Source: Orobanche coerulescens (Eukaryota > Streptophyta > Magnoliopsida > Lamiales > Orobanchaceae). From it: a DNA stretch of 64,000 bases. Location of the stretch: positions 106,456,501 through 106,520,500 of the forward strand of contig CM065814.1 in assembly GCA_033398695.1 (NCBI GenBank). Direction: 5' to 3'. The position numbers and the translations under genes were made by a program. Below the pieces are notes generated by a model, which was not told the DNA's origin, ran no database searches, and worked only from the letters and a program-made list of their open reading frames with translations. This document shows positions 39,782-50,824 of the stretch, piece after piece. How positions within the stretch are numbered: position 1 is the stretch's first letter; each line of letters opens with the position of its first letter.

Positions 39782-41779
39782 TACTCCCTCCGTCTCATAT
39801 TGTTAGTCCCATTTTGACTTTCGTGATCAATTCAATCGAATATTGATCGGGAAAAATGTATAATACACCCTTGTATTTTATGAAATATGCACAAAACATT
39901 TTTGTATGCTTTAAACTGCATAAAACACCATTGTATTTTAATAAACCCTGCAAATTAGACCCATTCCGTCAAAACTAACGGAGAATGAAGTTCATTCGCC
40001 TTCTATGCAACTGTTTTATGTTTTTACGCATTTAAAATGTAGAAATAATTCAAAATACCTCCAACTATTAGTTCTAAACAACATACTCACTGTGAGGATG
40101 CAGTTGTGGTCGATTGAAGGTATAAAACAACGGTGCAATTTGTTCACGCGAGAATTTCAAACTGTTATATCAACTTCGGTTTGGTGGTATTGTTAAATCG
40201 TGAAAAAATTGTAATAAATATTAAATCTATTTATCTAAAGAAAAATTGCTATTACGCGTCCATTCAAATATAAAAACTGGAAAGTTTAGTACAGTATATT
40301 TTAAGACAAACAAATAGGAAATAATTTTTTTTAATTTTACTTTTATTGTAAACTCTAAAAGACTAAATGCAAAGTTTATATTTTAATTTAAGAGTTAATT
40401 GCATGTTAAACTATCATATTAGATCTAAATTTAGTTTACAATAATGTTTTCAATATGCAGAAAACTTATAATTTTTTATATTATGAAATCGATTTAATAT
40501 CATTTTAATAGCATTATATATATACATATATATATATATATTAATTGACATAAAAAAGACTTTTTCTAAAATAAATAGTAATAATTTTAGAAATTAATTT
40601 CGGCCATTTTGGAGGGAAAAAAAGATCGATATTATTTATTAGATTAGGCGCCTAAATGAAAGATTAAGGAATTACGTTAGGGACATAAGGGACACAAAAA
40701 AACTAAAAAACGACAAAAAAATGCATGGAACGACCGATTTTTGGCCAAAAAGACGGCTGGTGGCCGTCCACCAGGTGGCCGAAAATATCACTACTCTTAT
40801 TTGAATTGCAATTTAATATTTTATCAGTTTAATATTTTTATTTTATTTTTAAAACGAACGGCGCATATATATTTATCATATCGCGCTCACACATTTCGAG
40901 GATGAATTGAGGTATGATAAGCATATATGATAAACGAAACGGAAGGTTGAGTTCGTTATGGATATAAGTTTTCTGCATATTGAAAATATTATTGTAAACT
41001 AAATTTAGATCTAATATGATGGTTTAACATGCAATTAATTCTTAAATTAAAAAATAAACTTTGCACTTAAGAAAGTCTTTTAGAGTTTACAATAAAAGTA
41101 AAACAAAAAAAATTATTTCCTATTTGATTGTCATAAAATATACTGTACTAAACTATCCAGTTTTTATACTGGAATGAACGCGTAATAGCAATTTTTCCTT
41201 TAGATAAATAGATTTAATATTTATTACAACTTTTTCACGATTTAACAATACCACCAAATCGAAGTTGATATAACAGTTTGAAGTTCTCGCGTGAACAAAT
41301 TGCACCGTTGTTTCATACCTTCAATCGATCATAGCTGCATCCTCATAGTGAGTATGTTGTTTAGAACTAATAGTTGGGGGTATCTTGAGTTATTTCTACA
41401 TTTTAAATGCGTAAAAATATGAACCAGTTGCATAGAGGGCGAGTCAACTTCACTCTCCGTTAGTTTTGACGGAATGAGTCTAATTTGCAGGGTTTATTAA
41501 AATACAAGGGTATTTTATACAGTTTAAAGAATACAAGGGTGTTTTGTGCAGGTTTTATAAACACAAGGGCGTATTATGCATTTTTCCCAACATTGATCAT
41601 AATTTTATGAGAACATAATTATCTCTTTGTAACTCTAACAATTGTTATTGATTCATCATTAGAAATATTATCAATCACAGTTTTTGAAATTGTATAGAGA
41701 TAACTAAATTTTCATAATATTATGGTCAAAATTGAATTGAGTTGACCAAGTGAAACAAATATTCGGGACGGAGGGAGTA
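39782..41779. mobile_element. Stowaway MITE split by a later insertion
   Basis: The left end is TA|CTCCCTCCGTCTCATATTG (39782). The right end is GGGACGGAGGGAG|TA (to 41779). This is the Stowaway (Tc1/mariner) terminal consensus with TA target duplication. The two halves (39784-39848 and 41599-41777) sum to about 244 bp, a normal Stowaway length. The rest is a foldback element inserted in it. Confidence 0.9.
39849..41588. mobile_element. Foldback element with about 620-bp inverted arms and 10-bp TSD (MULE-type)
   Basis: It starts GGGAAAAATGTATAATAC and ends GCATTTTTCCC. The left arm (39849 to about 40475) is repeated in inverted form at about 40965-41588, with small differences, around a loop of about 490 bp. 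The flanks AATATTGATC and AACATTGATC match at 9 of 10 bases, the TSD length of Mutator-like elements. It carries no transposase. The loop holds CGACCGATTTTTGGCC and GGTGGCCGTCCACCAGGTGG, small palindromes of its own. Confidence 0.85.
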
Positions 41780-42008
41780 TTATTCCCACCCATCAAATTT
41801 GGGAGCGTTTCCATGTAGTGCTTAAATTTGTACATGGTACAATATTGTAAAGCTTAAATAAAAGTGTGCTTATAAAACTCTAGATTTTTCAATCTCTTCC
41901 ACATTAACCTACCCCATTTTACCACCTTATTTTTTTTAACCACGTAGTAAAAATCTTTCAGAACTTTTTCTAGTGAAAAAGCTCATTTACATCCATCATT
42001 TATACTGA
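41780..42008. other. Spacer without recognised gene
   Basis: AT-rich sequence between the Stowaway MITE and the SINE. Nothing is supported. Confidence 0.5.
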
Positions 42009-42415
42009 CCTTGGCGCAGTTGGGCACCTGACCTTCAATTTAGTTGGAGGTCAGGAGTTCAATTTCTAGTGACAACACTTTGGGATTGAATTTCTCAAGG
42101 CCCAATGATCCCTTAGTCTTTGATTAAGGGTTAGGTCCTAGCTCTCCGGGATGCGGTGGAACAATTAAATATTGAATGCTTCAAGCGGCAGTGTGGGAGG
42201 CCAGATCTCGGTGGGACCCTGCAGTTGGATTTGAGGGGGTCCAGCATAGAGCAATCACTTGGGGGACGACTCCTTGTGCGCGGTAGTTGGGGATATTTAA
42301 GAACCTGTGAGCCAGATACACATCTCGCGATTTAATTGGTAGCAATACTGTGAGGCTGGGGCTATTATCCCGAGGACTAGTCAGGTATAAGTTTGAAACC
42401 TCGGTATAAAAAAAA
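42009..42415 (+). mobile_element. tRNA-derived SINE
   Basis: The head GACCTTGGCGCAGTTGGGCA has a box A (TGGCGCAGTTGG), and GGTCAGGAGTTCAATTTC follows about 35 bp later as a box B-like element, so a pol III internal promoter is present. A unique body of about 330 bp ends in GGTATAAAAAAAAATATT. The length and A-rich end fit plant tRNA SINEs. The TSD is not clear. Confidence 0.65.
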
Positions 42416-42968
42416 ATATTGGGTTGAAAGCCGAAACATGAAGCAAATGTAACTAGATGAGGACTTAAATATGAGTTCTTTTTTTTTTAAGTCAAGAATA
42501 AATAAATAAATAAATGTGTTCTCTTTTCATTATATAGCTAAAACCTTAGATTTTTATTACAATCATCATGGTAGTATTTTTTTGTGACATCATGTGGTAG
42601 AACGAAATTTACTTTTGAAAGTATCCACTCATATTCTCTTGCAAGTGTCCAAAACTTCTAAGTTGGGCCTATACTTAGGCCCATACACTCAAACCCGTCT
42701 TTAGCAAAATCCAAGCATGCACGGCCCAGCCCATTTGTTATTTATTGAATTTCTTATAATTCTACTTCCTCGTGTGATCCATATTTGTAAGTACTAAAAA
42801 GTTATAATTTACATAACATGATCTTCCTATCCAGAAAAAAAAAAAAAAAAAAGCAATCTCAGATCATTCAATGCAATAATGGCAAGTTTAATTGATGAGC
42901 ATTAATGAACCAAGGGGAATTTGCGGAATGTGCAGTCCGATATGTTATCCAGTCCCCCTGTACTGGCC
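42416..42968. other. Spacer without recognised gene
   Basis: Contains poly(A/T) runs and unique-looking DNA. No gene, RNA or transposon end is seen. Confidence 0.5.
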
Positions 42969-42976
42969 CCCACGGG

Positions 42977-43704
42977 TAGGGCTGGGCACTTGAACCCGAA
43001 ATCCCGATCCCGTTCCGATCACATCCCGAAAACTAGCGGGACGGGACGGAATAGTTTCTTAAAATGACAATCTTATCCCGTCCCGTCCCGCTCTGTTACT
43101 ATTCAAATGGGACGGGATGGGATCGGGACCATCCCGATCAATCTCGTTCGTCCCGTAATATTTAATATAATCAATTTTTTTATATATCATTTAATGATGT
43201 AAACCTTAAATTGATGTATGATGTATGAAACATCAAAGTTTCAGTTTTAAGTTGATGTTTTCTGCACTTTCAATTTGAATTTTATCTTCACGTGTTGATG
43301 TTGATGTAATATGCACTATACAGTTGGATTATTGATCTATTGTCCTTTATGCGTGTTTACGTTACTATCTATTTTGTTCTGTGTGTTTTTTAAGTTTCTA
43401 ATGGATATTGGGGGTCACTTTTTTTTGGAATGACTAGTTTGATTTTTTTTTTTAAATTTCAACCTCATTCATTTGATAATTCCAAAATTTATAGCTGTTT
43501 CATTCGTTTTTTCACAATTTCTGTCAAGGTCAATAAATGTGCGGAATATCCCGTCCCGTCCCGATCCCAACCCGAACCCGAATGGATCGGGACGTGCGGG
43601 ATGAATTTCAAAATACGCAATCCCGTCCCGTCCCGTCCCGATAATTTATTTTCGGGACGCGGATTCGCCCAATCCCTACTCATCCCGTCCCATGCCCACC
43701 CCTA
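42977..43704. mobile_element. Non-autonomous hAT MITE
   Basis: The left end is TAGGGCTGGGCACTTGAACC and the right end, read on the other strand, is TAGGGGTGGGCATGGGACGG. A perfect 8-bp TSD CCCACGGG lies at 42969-42976 and 43705-43712. Subterminal CGGGACGGGA/TCCCGTCCCG motifs crowd both ends. It is 728 bp, with no transposase. The apparent ORFs at 43430-43858 are repeat translations. Confidence 0.92.
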
Positions 43705-43712
43705 CCCACGGG

Positions 43713-43986
43713 TTGTAGGCATAATTTATACCATACTCTTGTATCAAAGTAGCCTTCACATCCAATATGTATATTCATATAATCAAAAATTAGAAATGAT
43801 ATGTTATATAAATCAAAATCGGTTGGGGAATAAGGCTCAAAAGTTTCATTCATCATGAACAATGTTGTCCATAATAATACACCAGATTTCTACGAACATA
43901 ATTATACCATGCCTTCAATTCTGGAATTCCCACAAAACTGAAACCAATGTCAATGCCTTCTATTCCCTATTCCTATCCCTCTATAT
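43713..43986. other. Spacer without recognised gene
   Basis: No supported feature lies between the hAT MITE and the LTR scrap. Confidence 0.5.
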
Positions 43987-44152
43987 TGTAACACCCCGAG
44001 ATATTCAGGAATATTACAGCACCGTAAATCCTTGATATAAGGATTTACTAGGCTAAGAACATTATTAAATACCAACCGTAAAATTTATTATTACATCACA
44101 AGTCTGAAAAGTACAAATCGGCCAACACTCGAAAGTAAACCTCAAAAGACTA
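43987..44152 (-). repeat. Gypsy LTR fragment (A/C-like end)
   Basis: TGTAACACCCCGAGATATTC, then ATTACAGCACCGTAAATCC and ACTAGGCTAAG, match the primer-side end of the A LTRs (TGTAACACCCCCGAGATATT...ACTAGGCTAGA). Similarity fades after about 165 bp. It is a truncated LTR of a related family. Confidence 0.7.
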
Positions 44153-44735
44153 AAGCTTTAGCGTCACATATGTGACGCCAATACGTAATAGTCGTTTTTT
44201 TGGAAAAAAAAATATTTTTCCTTTAACGGTGTCACATATGTGACGCCATTAAACAACTAAAAAATAAGTAATAGGCGTCACATACGTGACACTGTTATAA
44301 AATTAAATATATTTATACAGACTAAATCCATTTTAAATGTACAATGTTGGTTTAAATATTAAGTACTATAAATAATAAATTTTAAATTATATTTAATAAT
44401 TATAGTGTAAGAAATTTCATAAATTAAGAACTTAAATTACAGTTATTTATTTATGCTTAAATATTTTGAAAATTGATTTAATTTGAAAGATAAATTAAAT
44501 ATAAGTAGGAAATATAGTATAAGGATAAATAAATATAATGTAATACATATACTGAAACAAAACATAGCTCAGTGGTTAATGACCACGCATTTATGCCATC
44601 AGGCGTGGGTTCGATTCCCACGCCTCCCACTGAGCTATGTTTTAATATGAAGGTCCTTATTTAGCGTCATATATGTGACGTCTTAACTTCCTATCAGCGT
44701 CAGATATGTGTCGCTAATGCCCCTTTCCCTTTTTT
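44153..44735. mobile_element. Palindrome-rich element with GCGTCACATATGTGACGC repeats
   Basis: Five copies of TTTAGCGTCACATATGTGAC GCC and variants (44159, 44226, 44275, 44662, 44695) occur at the two sides of an AT-rich core that carries a tRNA-like hairpin. The best copies, GGCGTCACATATGTGACGCC at 44165 and 44227 regions, are near-perfect 18-20-bp palindromes. The pattern resembles CACTA subterminal repeats (TTTAGC...), but no CACTA end is visible. Confidence 0.5.
44559..44643 (+). ncRNA. tRNA-like hairpin with pol III box A and box B
   Basis: AAAACATAGCTCAGTGG (44559-44575) is exactly complementary to CCACTGAGCTATGTTTT (44627-44643). Between them are a box A (TAGCTCAGTGG), a small GGT/ACC hairpin, a GCA/TGC hairpin, and AGGCGTGGG-TTCGATT-CCCACGCCT (44601-44625), a perfect 9-bp stem with a 7-base T-loop-like loop and box B. 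It is not a real tRNA: the acceptor stem is 17 bp and its 3' part directly mirrors box A. It is likely a tRNA-derived SINE head or foldback. Expression is unknown. Confidence 0.5.
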
Positions 44736-45002
44736 TTTTGACAGCAGAAGCAGAAACCGAATGCACCAGCACAAACCAAAACTTCAAAGTCACCAGCAAC
44801 GGCATCTCAGTTTTTTTTGACACCAATACAACACAAAAAAAAAGCATAAGAATAATAAACACAAACACACCATCAACCGAACCAATAAACCAGCACAACA
44901 ACAAACAACATTGTAACCAAACCAACAAACCAATATATTAAAATCAAAATCACAATATACGCGAAATATAACAAGTACGATCATGAAAACATATATATAA
45001 CA
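44736..45002. other. A/C-rich low-complexity sequence
   Basis: A/C-rich sequence with many ACAAAC/CAACAA words. The open frames are low-complexity artefacts. It may be the 3' untranslated region of the acidic exon that follows on the minus strand. Confidence 0.4.
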
Positions 45003-45061
45003 TGCTACTCGTCAGATATTGAACGCATCAACTCATCCTCATCAAAGTCGTCAGAGTCATC
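45003..45061 (-). pseudogene. Acidic C-terminal exon fragment cut by gypsy C
   Basis: The minus strand reads DDSDDFDEDELMRSISDE and stop, directly abutting the end of the C element LTR at 45062. The reading is consistent with the last exon of some protein-coding gene, perhaps of the surrounding transposon, into which gypsy C jumped. It is too short to identify. Confidence 0.4.
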
Positions 45062-46467
45062 TGTAACACCCCAAATCACAAATGGGACATTACGCGCCGT
45101 AGAACCTCCATGAGGTCTACCAGGCTAACACATAACACACCAACTGAATATGAAATCACATAAGACACAATCATCAAGTAAAATAGGGCCTTGGCCTCGG
45201 CCAAAACATTTTAATCCAGTAACGAAAAATGTAACTACAGTAAATCCATTGCCCACTCAGGGGACTTTAACCAATAAAGAAAAATAAAAAGGACTCGAGC
45301 CTCATCATCATGCCAGACCATCCTTTGCGTGCGCATCCCGTGCCGGCTCCACAGCTCGGCCAGTACCTGAAATGCATAAGACGCATTTCCCCCATTTAAG
45401 GGGTTAGCATTCGAATAGCTAGTGCAAGTACACAATTACACAACATTATATACATACGAGATTCAACGCAAACAAACCATTTAGGAAAAACATTTGAAAT
45501 CAATATTCCGGAATATCACATTTACATCAAAACAGTATATCATCAAGTTTTCCACATCACAAATATCCACGCTTGGTAACTCGCGACCGTACCCATTAGT
45601 ATCGGTCCCCAGAGGTCCCGTCGAACCGTCCCCAGGTGAGAAACCACTTCTGCGGCCGTACCTATTATTATCGGCCCCCAGAGGTCCTGTCGAACTGTCC
45701 CCAGGTGGAAGAACATCAACACACGCACCCAAGTCTACTTTCGTGGCCGTACCCATTAGTACCGGCCCCCAGAGGTCACATGCCATCCCAGGTGGAAGAG
45801 CAACAATCACATTCGTTCAATAGTACCATTTACATCATTCGCATCAAAATCATACACACATAACGGAATGTAATACCTGTACTTGCCTTGGATAACACGA
45901 GGCGAAGAAAACGATGGAAGGAAAAGGTTTCGGTCCGAACAATCTTCACAAATCCGATCCTAACAACAATAGAGACTCAATCAACTACAATTCCACTGAG
46001 AAATCACGAATTAATCAGCGTTCTTCCCTAAGAGACAATACGCCGAACACTACGGAGGCATAAGGTTCAAATTCGATCAACGAAGGGAAAAACTTGGAAT
46101 TGATCCGCTAAAGTTCTAGGAAAACATAACACCACAATTACCCAACTATAATTCATCATCAATCGAAGCAAAAACGAAAGGAAAAATGAATAATAGCCAA
46201 GAACCCTAAAATTAGGTATAATGTCCAATTAACTGAATTCAACGATGGAATGATGGAAGGAAGATGATTGATTCGTGTTAGAATGTCCAATTCCGAGTTA
46301 TAAGATGCTAGAATGCAATATCCGGATGAAATCGCCCAAAATCGTGATGAAAGAGTGGAGAGCCGAGAGGAATGGTGAAAATGGGGTTAAAATCTGTGTC
46401 TGTCCTATTTATACTGGACAGAACACGGCGCAACAAACGGCCCAAATGGCGTCGTGTTCAGCGCCGT
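45062..46467 (-). repeat. 3' LTR of gypsy C, first part
   Basis: TGTAACACCCCAAATCACAA begins it. It matches 61503 onward almost base for base. It contains a three-unit minisatellite (about 45586-45795) and a TATA-type box on the minus strand (46407-46415), and stops at the TSD GCCGT (46463-46467) of element B. Confidence 0.95.
45586..45800. repeat. Three-unit minisatellite in LTR C
   Basis: Three copies of GGCCGTACCCATTAGTAYCG, then GYCCCCAGAGGTC, then (in two of the three) GTCGAACYGTCCCCAGGTG, begin near 45586, 45652 and 45742. The same array occurs in the right LTR at about 62027-62235. Confidence 0.85.
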
Positions 46468-48928
46468 TGTAATACCCGGTTGTAATTCAGTTATTATCAT
46501 TCAGTATGTATCATTCAGTAATTGTCATTCAGTAATTTCACTCATTAATGATCATTTGTCACTCATATTCAATCATGGTATTCATCATTCAGAGTCATTG
46601 TATCGTGTATCAATCGTCATTCATCACTAATCTAATTGGAGTTTCGTGCCGTGTTTATCATCGTCGTCATTTTCATTGTGTACTGTGTGTGAGGAAGTAG
46701 CGCACGCTACGTACTCTTTTTAGCGCACGCTAATTGAGTATAGGTAGCGCACGCTACCACTCAGCATTAGCGCACGCTAATGTTACCACATTGCGATCCG
46801 GAAGGTCTTTGTGCGGTGAGTTATTAGTAGCGCACGCTACGAGTGGTAAGTAGCGCGCGCTAGTGGGTTGTAGTAGCGCACGCTAATAATTACTGTAGCG
46901 CGCGCTGAGGACGGATCAAGTTGAGTCCAGTGGCTACTGGACTGCACTGGATTAATACATAGCGCACGCTATGAGTGATATTTAGCGTACGCAAATGGTG
47001 TAGTAGCGCACGCTAAATATTGGTTGTAGCGCACGCTACCAAGGTCGAATCGAGAAGGACGACGGTTTACGGATTCCGATCGGGCATCTAATAATTCGTT
47101 AGCGCACGCTAACCATGGGTATTAACACACGCTAATGGTATGGTTGTAGCGCACGCTACAAAAGGTACGTAGCGCGCGCTACCGTTTTCAGACAGTGGGT
47201 ACTGGACTACCAAATTACCCGTAAGCGCACGCTACGCACAAGGGCTAGCGCACGCTAACCTGGAGTGACTATATATTGGACAGTTAGCCTGAGTTTCGTC
47301 ATTTCTCATTTCCCTTCGTTTTTGGAGCGACTTCGGGCGATTTTTGGGCGACTTGGAGTGTTCTCTTCGAGCTGCTATCACCTATCATCATATTCAAGGC
47401 ATTGAGTTGGATTATCACCAATTCATCATCTCCTTAACATCAAATCAAAGGTATTAATCTATTGGATCTAGAATTTCGGATTTTTGGGTTTTTCCTTCCG
47501 ATTTCTTCGTGTAAGCTTGGATTATTGTCAGAATACATTAGATATGGATTATCTACCTTGGATAAATGTATTCCTATGGATTTAATGGCTATTTTCGGAG
47601 TTATTTCAAGAACCCTTAGGGTTGACTTCAGTTAATTTGGGGATTTTCCGATTGTTGTTGTCGTAAACTTGAATTGTGGATTTCTATGAGATTATTGATG
47701 TCATTGATAATATTTTGCTAGTTTGAATCAATCATTTGGAGTTGGTTCGATAATTTGAGTTTGGTTTTAACCAACGGGAAGGATATTCTCAACGTTTTCG
47801 TTAGAGTACATCTACGAGTTCGGATATTGTTGTATCGACGTTTGAGTCGGTTATGATCGTATTTGATTCGTGTATTGATCGGCTGTTGGTAATTATTGTT
47901 ATTCAAGGTTGTTCGAGCGACCGACATTTCATTTAGGACGTTGTTCGTGGAAGGACATTGTCATCGGTATTGTGTAAGTTAACTCTTACTCGGTTAAAAG
48001 GATACTCATTCCTTTTGTTGTTGATTGCTCATAATCATAATTCGTTCATCATAATATTAATCATATTGAGACTTGTAATTGTCGAATAATCATTTCATTC
48101 ACGAGGAGCGACGGTTCCAAATCATTTCATTGGGTTATCAATCAAGTCACTATTATTTTCATCTCGGTGAGTCATCTTGGCCTTGTCGAATTATTATTCA
48201 TTGGTATTCATTGTGGTCATTCTCGTTCATATGACCTTCTGGGTTCATATTGCGTGGACGGGTGTGGCTGTGTGGAATTTTTAGTCGGGCACACGATGGT
48301 CATGTTTTGGGTTCACCGATACATTGGACCGTGCACACGGTAATACTTACCTCCGTGAGACTAATTAGGTACAAGGACGGGTGTGTCCGGTCATTCGTCT
48401 TGTACACTTGCACAGAACATTACGGGCGTACTATGATACTCCTCTTCAGCGTAATTCATAACTAAGGATATTTCATAATTTCAGTTAATTCATGATTGTG
48501 TTATTTCAACCCTTGAGGATTGTTGTTACGTATGGCGGCCCGTTGGGGATTTTGTTTTTAGTCACGGCAAGGCAAAGGCACGGGAAGAGCATCTTGTGGC
48601 GAGAGTCCAGTGATACTAGTAGGGGCCCCAGTCATTTCGTTTGTTTGATCATTTGATCATTTGATTATTCCGTCATTTGTATTTTCCGCTGCAAATTCCG
48701 TTTGAGATGTTTAATTGTTCAGGGTGGTGTATTTTATCTCCATATAAAATATACTAGTATTCGGTTTAGTCCTGGTGTGTTGTACTTAAACTCCTCATCG
48801 GAGTAATTGGTAATATAATGTGGTTCGGTACTACAATTATATTATTAAATTCATCATTTTCATTTGCCTGGTGGGTACCAGTCGGGGATTCACGACACTG
48901 TAATATCCGCCTACTTTGGGGTGTTACA
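46468..48928 (+). repeat. 5' LTR of gypsy B
   Basis: It runs TGTAATACCCGGTTGTAATT to GGGGTGTTACA, 2,461 bp. It has a TAGCGCACGCTA array (46687-47255), a TATA box ACTATATATTGG (about 47268-47279), and then a leader/U5 part containing ATATAAAATATACTAG near 48740. It nearly equals the 3' LTR (2,467 bp). Confidence 0.95.
46687..47279 (+). promoter_or_regulatory. LTR B promoter: TAGCGCACGCTA dyad array and TATA box
   Basis: About 18 copies of TAGCGCACGCTA or close variants (core CA, CG or TA) occur at irregular 15-60-bp spacing, ending immediately before the TATA box at about 47268. The base pairs outside the 12-mer usually keep the dyad (GTAGCG...CGCTAC or TTAGCG...CGCTAA). An enhancer role is inferred from location in U3. 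Confidence 0.7.
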
Positions 48929-48932
48929 GAGT

Positions 48933-48944
48933 TGGTATCGGAGC
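48933..48944 (+). other. Primer binding site of gypsy B
   Basis: TGGTATCGGAGC lies four bases after the LTR end GTTACA. It is one base from the initiator tRNA-Met-complementary TGGTATCAGAGC. Confidence 0.85.
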
Positions 48945-49422
48945 GTGGTTTTGAATACTACCCTCCAAGTCATGTCTCATTTGAAATCATCGTCATCGGA
49001 CTAGTATCATTGGACTTTCACGTCACGTGTGACCTGTGCAAATGCCGAGCCAATCAGACCAAGAACTGTAAGATTTCTAATGCCATGGTATAATTTCTGG
49101 CAATAATCATTCATTCATAATTCATCAGTTAACAATCCTCAATCATCATTGTCATTTTGACCAGGACGGTCAGGTTAACTCATTAATCACTCAATTCATT
49201 TCATTACTCGGTTGTTGATCTGGAAGATCAAATCATTAATCATGTTAACTTGTTCAAGATAATCATTTCAGTAATTTCATCAGATAATCATGTCACGCTA
49301 GTTAATCATTCATGTAATCACTGTGTTAGAGCGCGTATGCTCATTTTCATCATCTCATGTCATAATCATAACGTGATATTCATGCGGGAAATATAATCAT
49401 CATGTAACTTTCCTACTTCAGT
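48945..49422 (+). other. Leader of gypsy B
   Basis: This is non-coding sequence rich in AATCATT/TCATTCA words between the primer binding site and the gag ATG. No separate feature is seen. Confidence 0.5.
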
Positions 49423-50031
49423 ATGGAAAGAGCAAGAGGAGGACGTGGAGGACGAGGCCGTGGAGTGGGCCGAATCCCGAGAGCTCGTGTGAATACACGT
49501 GCAAACGCGAGAAATAATGCTAATTCATCGAGCAGCGATGCTTCCACTCATTCTCCTGGACGCGATCATTCACTAACGGGGAGTCGTACCCAGGACACGG
49601 CTCAGTCAGATGGTGTCCTGGTTGACCCACTCGCTTTTATGCAGGGCATGATGGCCCAAATGACTCAGATGGCACAGCTGATGGAGACGATGCATAACTC
49701 CGTCAATCAAAATCAGCAGGCTCCTCCGCCGCCACCTCAGAGGCAAGAGAGGAATGTGAGCAATATCATCGGCGACATCTCTCGCCAGAGGCCACCTACT
49801 TTTGAGGGCTCGTCTGAGCCGGCGGATATTATTCATTGGATCGAGCATTTCGAGAAGTTGTTTGCTATGGTAGAGTGTCCCGAAGGACACAAAGTTTCTA
49901 TTGCGGCTTACTACCTGGGTAAGAGCGCACATTCTTGGTGGTTGTCGTTGAAGCCCACCGAAGGATCATGTACTTGGGATCAGTTCAAGACTCTCATGAC
50001 GGAGAGGTATTATCCGGCCCCACTCAGATAG
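49423..50031 (+). pseudogene. Gypsy B gag, 5' part
   Basis: It starts at an ATG with an RG-rich N-terminus (MERARGGRGGRGRGVGR), then a Met/Gln-rich helix (FMQGMMAQMTQMAQLMETM), a Pro/Gln spacer, and the gag core QRPPTFEGSSEPADIIHWIE, HFEKLFAMVECPEGHKVSIA, SAHSWWLSLKP. A stop follows YYPAPLR at 50029-50031. It is normal for the N-terminal half of a plant gypsy gag. Confidence 0.88.
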
Positions 50032-50540
50032 GCCCAGTCGAATTACTCACCCCGACCCTCGTGAGACGAGGATTTCTCGCCATTGCCGAGAAATTTCAGA
50101 ACTTCTTCCGTTCGCCTCATCTATCATTCATTCCGAGAGATAAGATTAAGTATTTCAAGAAGAGGTCAAACCCCGTATGAGACTACGATTGCTTAATCAT
50201 AATTGCACCACGTTGGTGAATTCATTGAAAGCTCTTACCTATGAGCTTACTTGCCAAAGAGATTGCTAAGCGGCAACCTTCGTCTAGCAAGAAATCGAAG
50301 AATCGTAATCGATCAAGGCGGTCGGACAACCTTCAAGAAACCCCGTGCGGGCTCGCTTTACGAGCGACCTCTGTGTCGTCTAAACCCGCGGAATCTCGGT
50401 CTCGGCGGCGATTCGGCCATCACTGTTTTAGCGTGGGGATCTTGGTCATCTCGGTACCAAGTGTCAAGACAGACTATCACGTGTCATAATTGTGGGATTG
50501 CGGGCATAAGGCCCGTTTTGCCGTAGGGACTCCAAACCTA
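50032..50540 (+). pseudogene. Gypsy B gag, 3' part, decayed
   Basis: The gag continues in broken frames. MSLLAKEIAKRQPSSSKKSK and a relic of one zinc knuckle, CHNCGIAGIRPVLP, are visible, but the knuckle has lost its His and last Cys. Several indels and stops occur. No intact nucleocapsid could be made. Confidence 0.6.
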
Positions 50541-50824
50541 CTCGACGTCATCTCGGGCCCCTAAGCGGTCAGCCGTTCGAGAATCGGGCCACTCAATCGG
50601 CGTCGTTTAAAAGCAGCGGGAGGCGACTAAAGGTGGAGCTATAGCCGGCCAAGCAGGAGCGTCGGTCTGGGACTAGCAAGCCGGATTTATGAGATGAAGA
50701 AGACCGATGATCCAGAGGCCGAATGATCTCGGTACACTCGATATTCTATCTCAACTTTGTGTGTACCCTTTTTGATACCGTGCATCGCATTCATTCATTT
50801 CCGAGTCATGTTTGAGTAGACTAC

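Noticed and set aside
43430..43858. A 142-codon ORF near the hAT MITE
   Set aside because: It runs across the right TIR and TSD of the MITE, and its Pro/Ser/Arg content comes from CCCGTCCCG repeats.
44559..44643. A genuine tRNA gene
   Set aside because: Box A and box B fit, but the acceptor side does not form a 7-bp stem with the expected partner. The 3' arm mirrors the box A region over 17 bp, and no normal anticodon arm is present.
46687..47255. CRISPR-like array
   Set aside because: Repeats are short dyads with irregular spacing inside a retrotransposon LTR of a plant genome, with no unique equal-length spacers and no cas genes.
48250..48465. A conserved small ORF present in both B LTRs
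   Set aside because: It is conserved only because the LTRs are copies of each other; the third copy (minus, about 19200-19450) does not keep the same frame.
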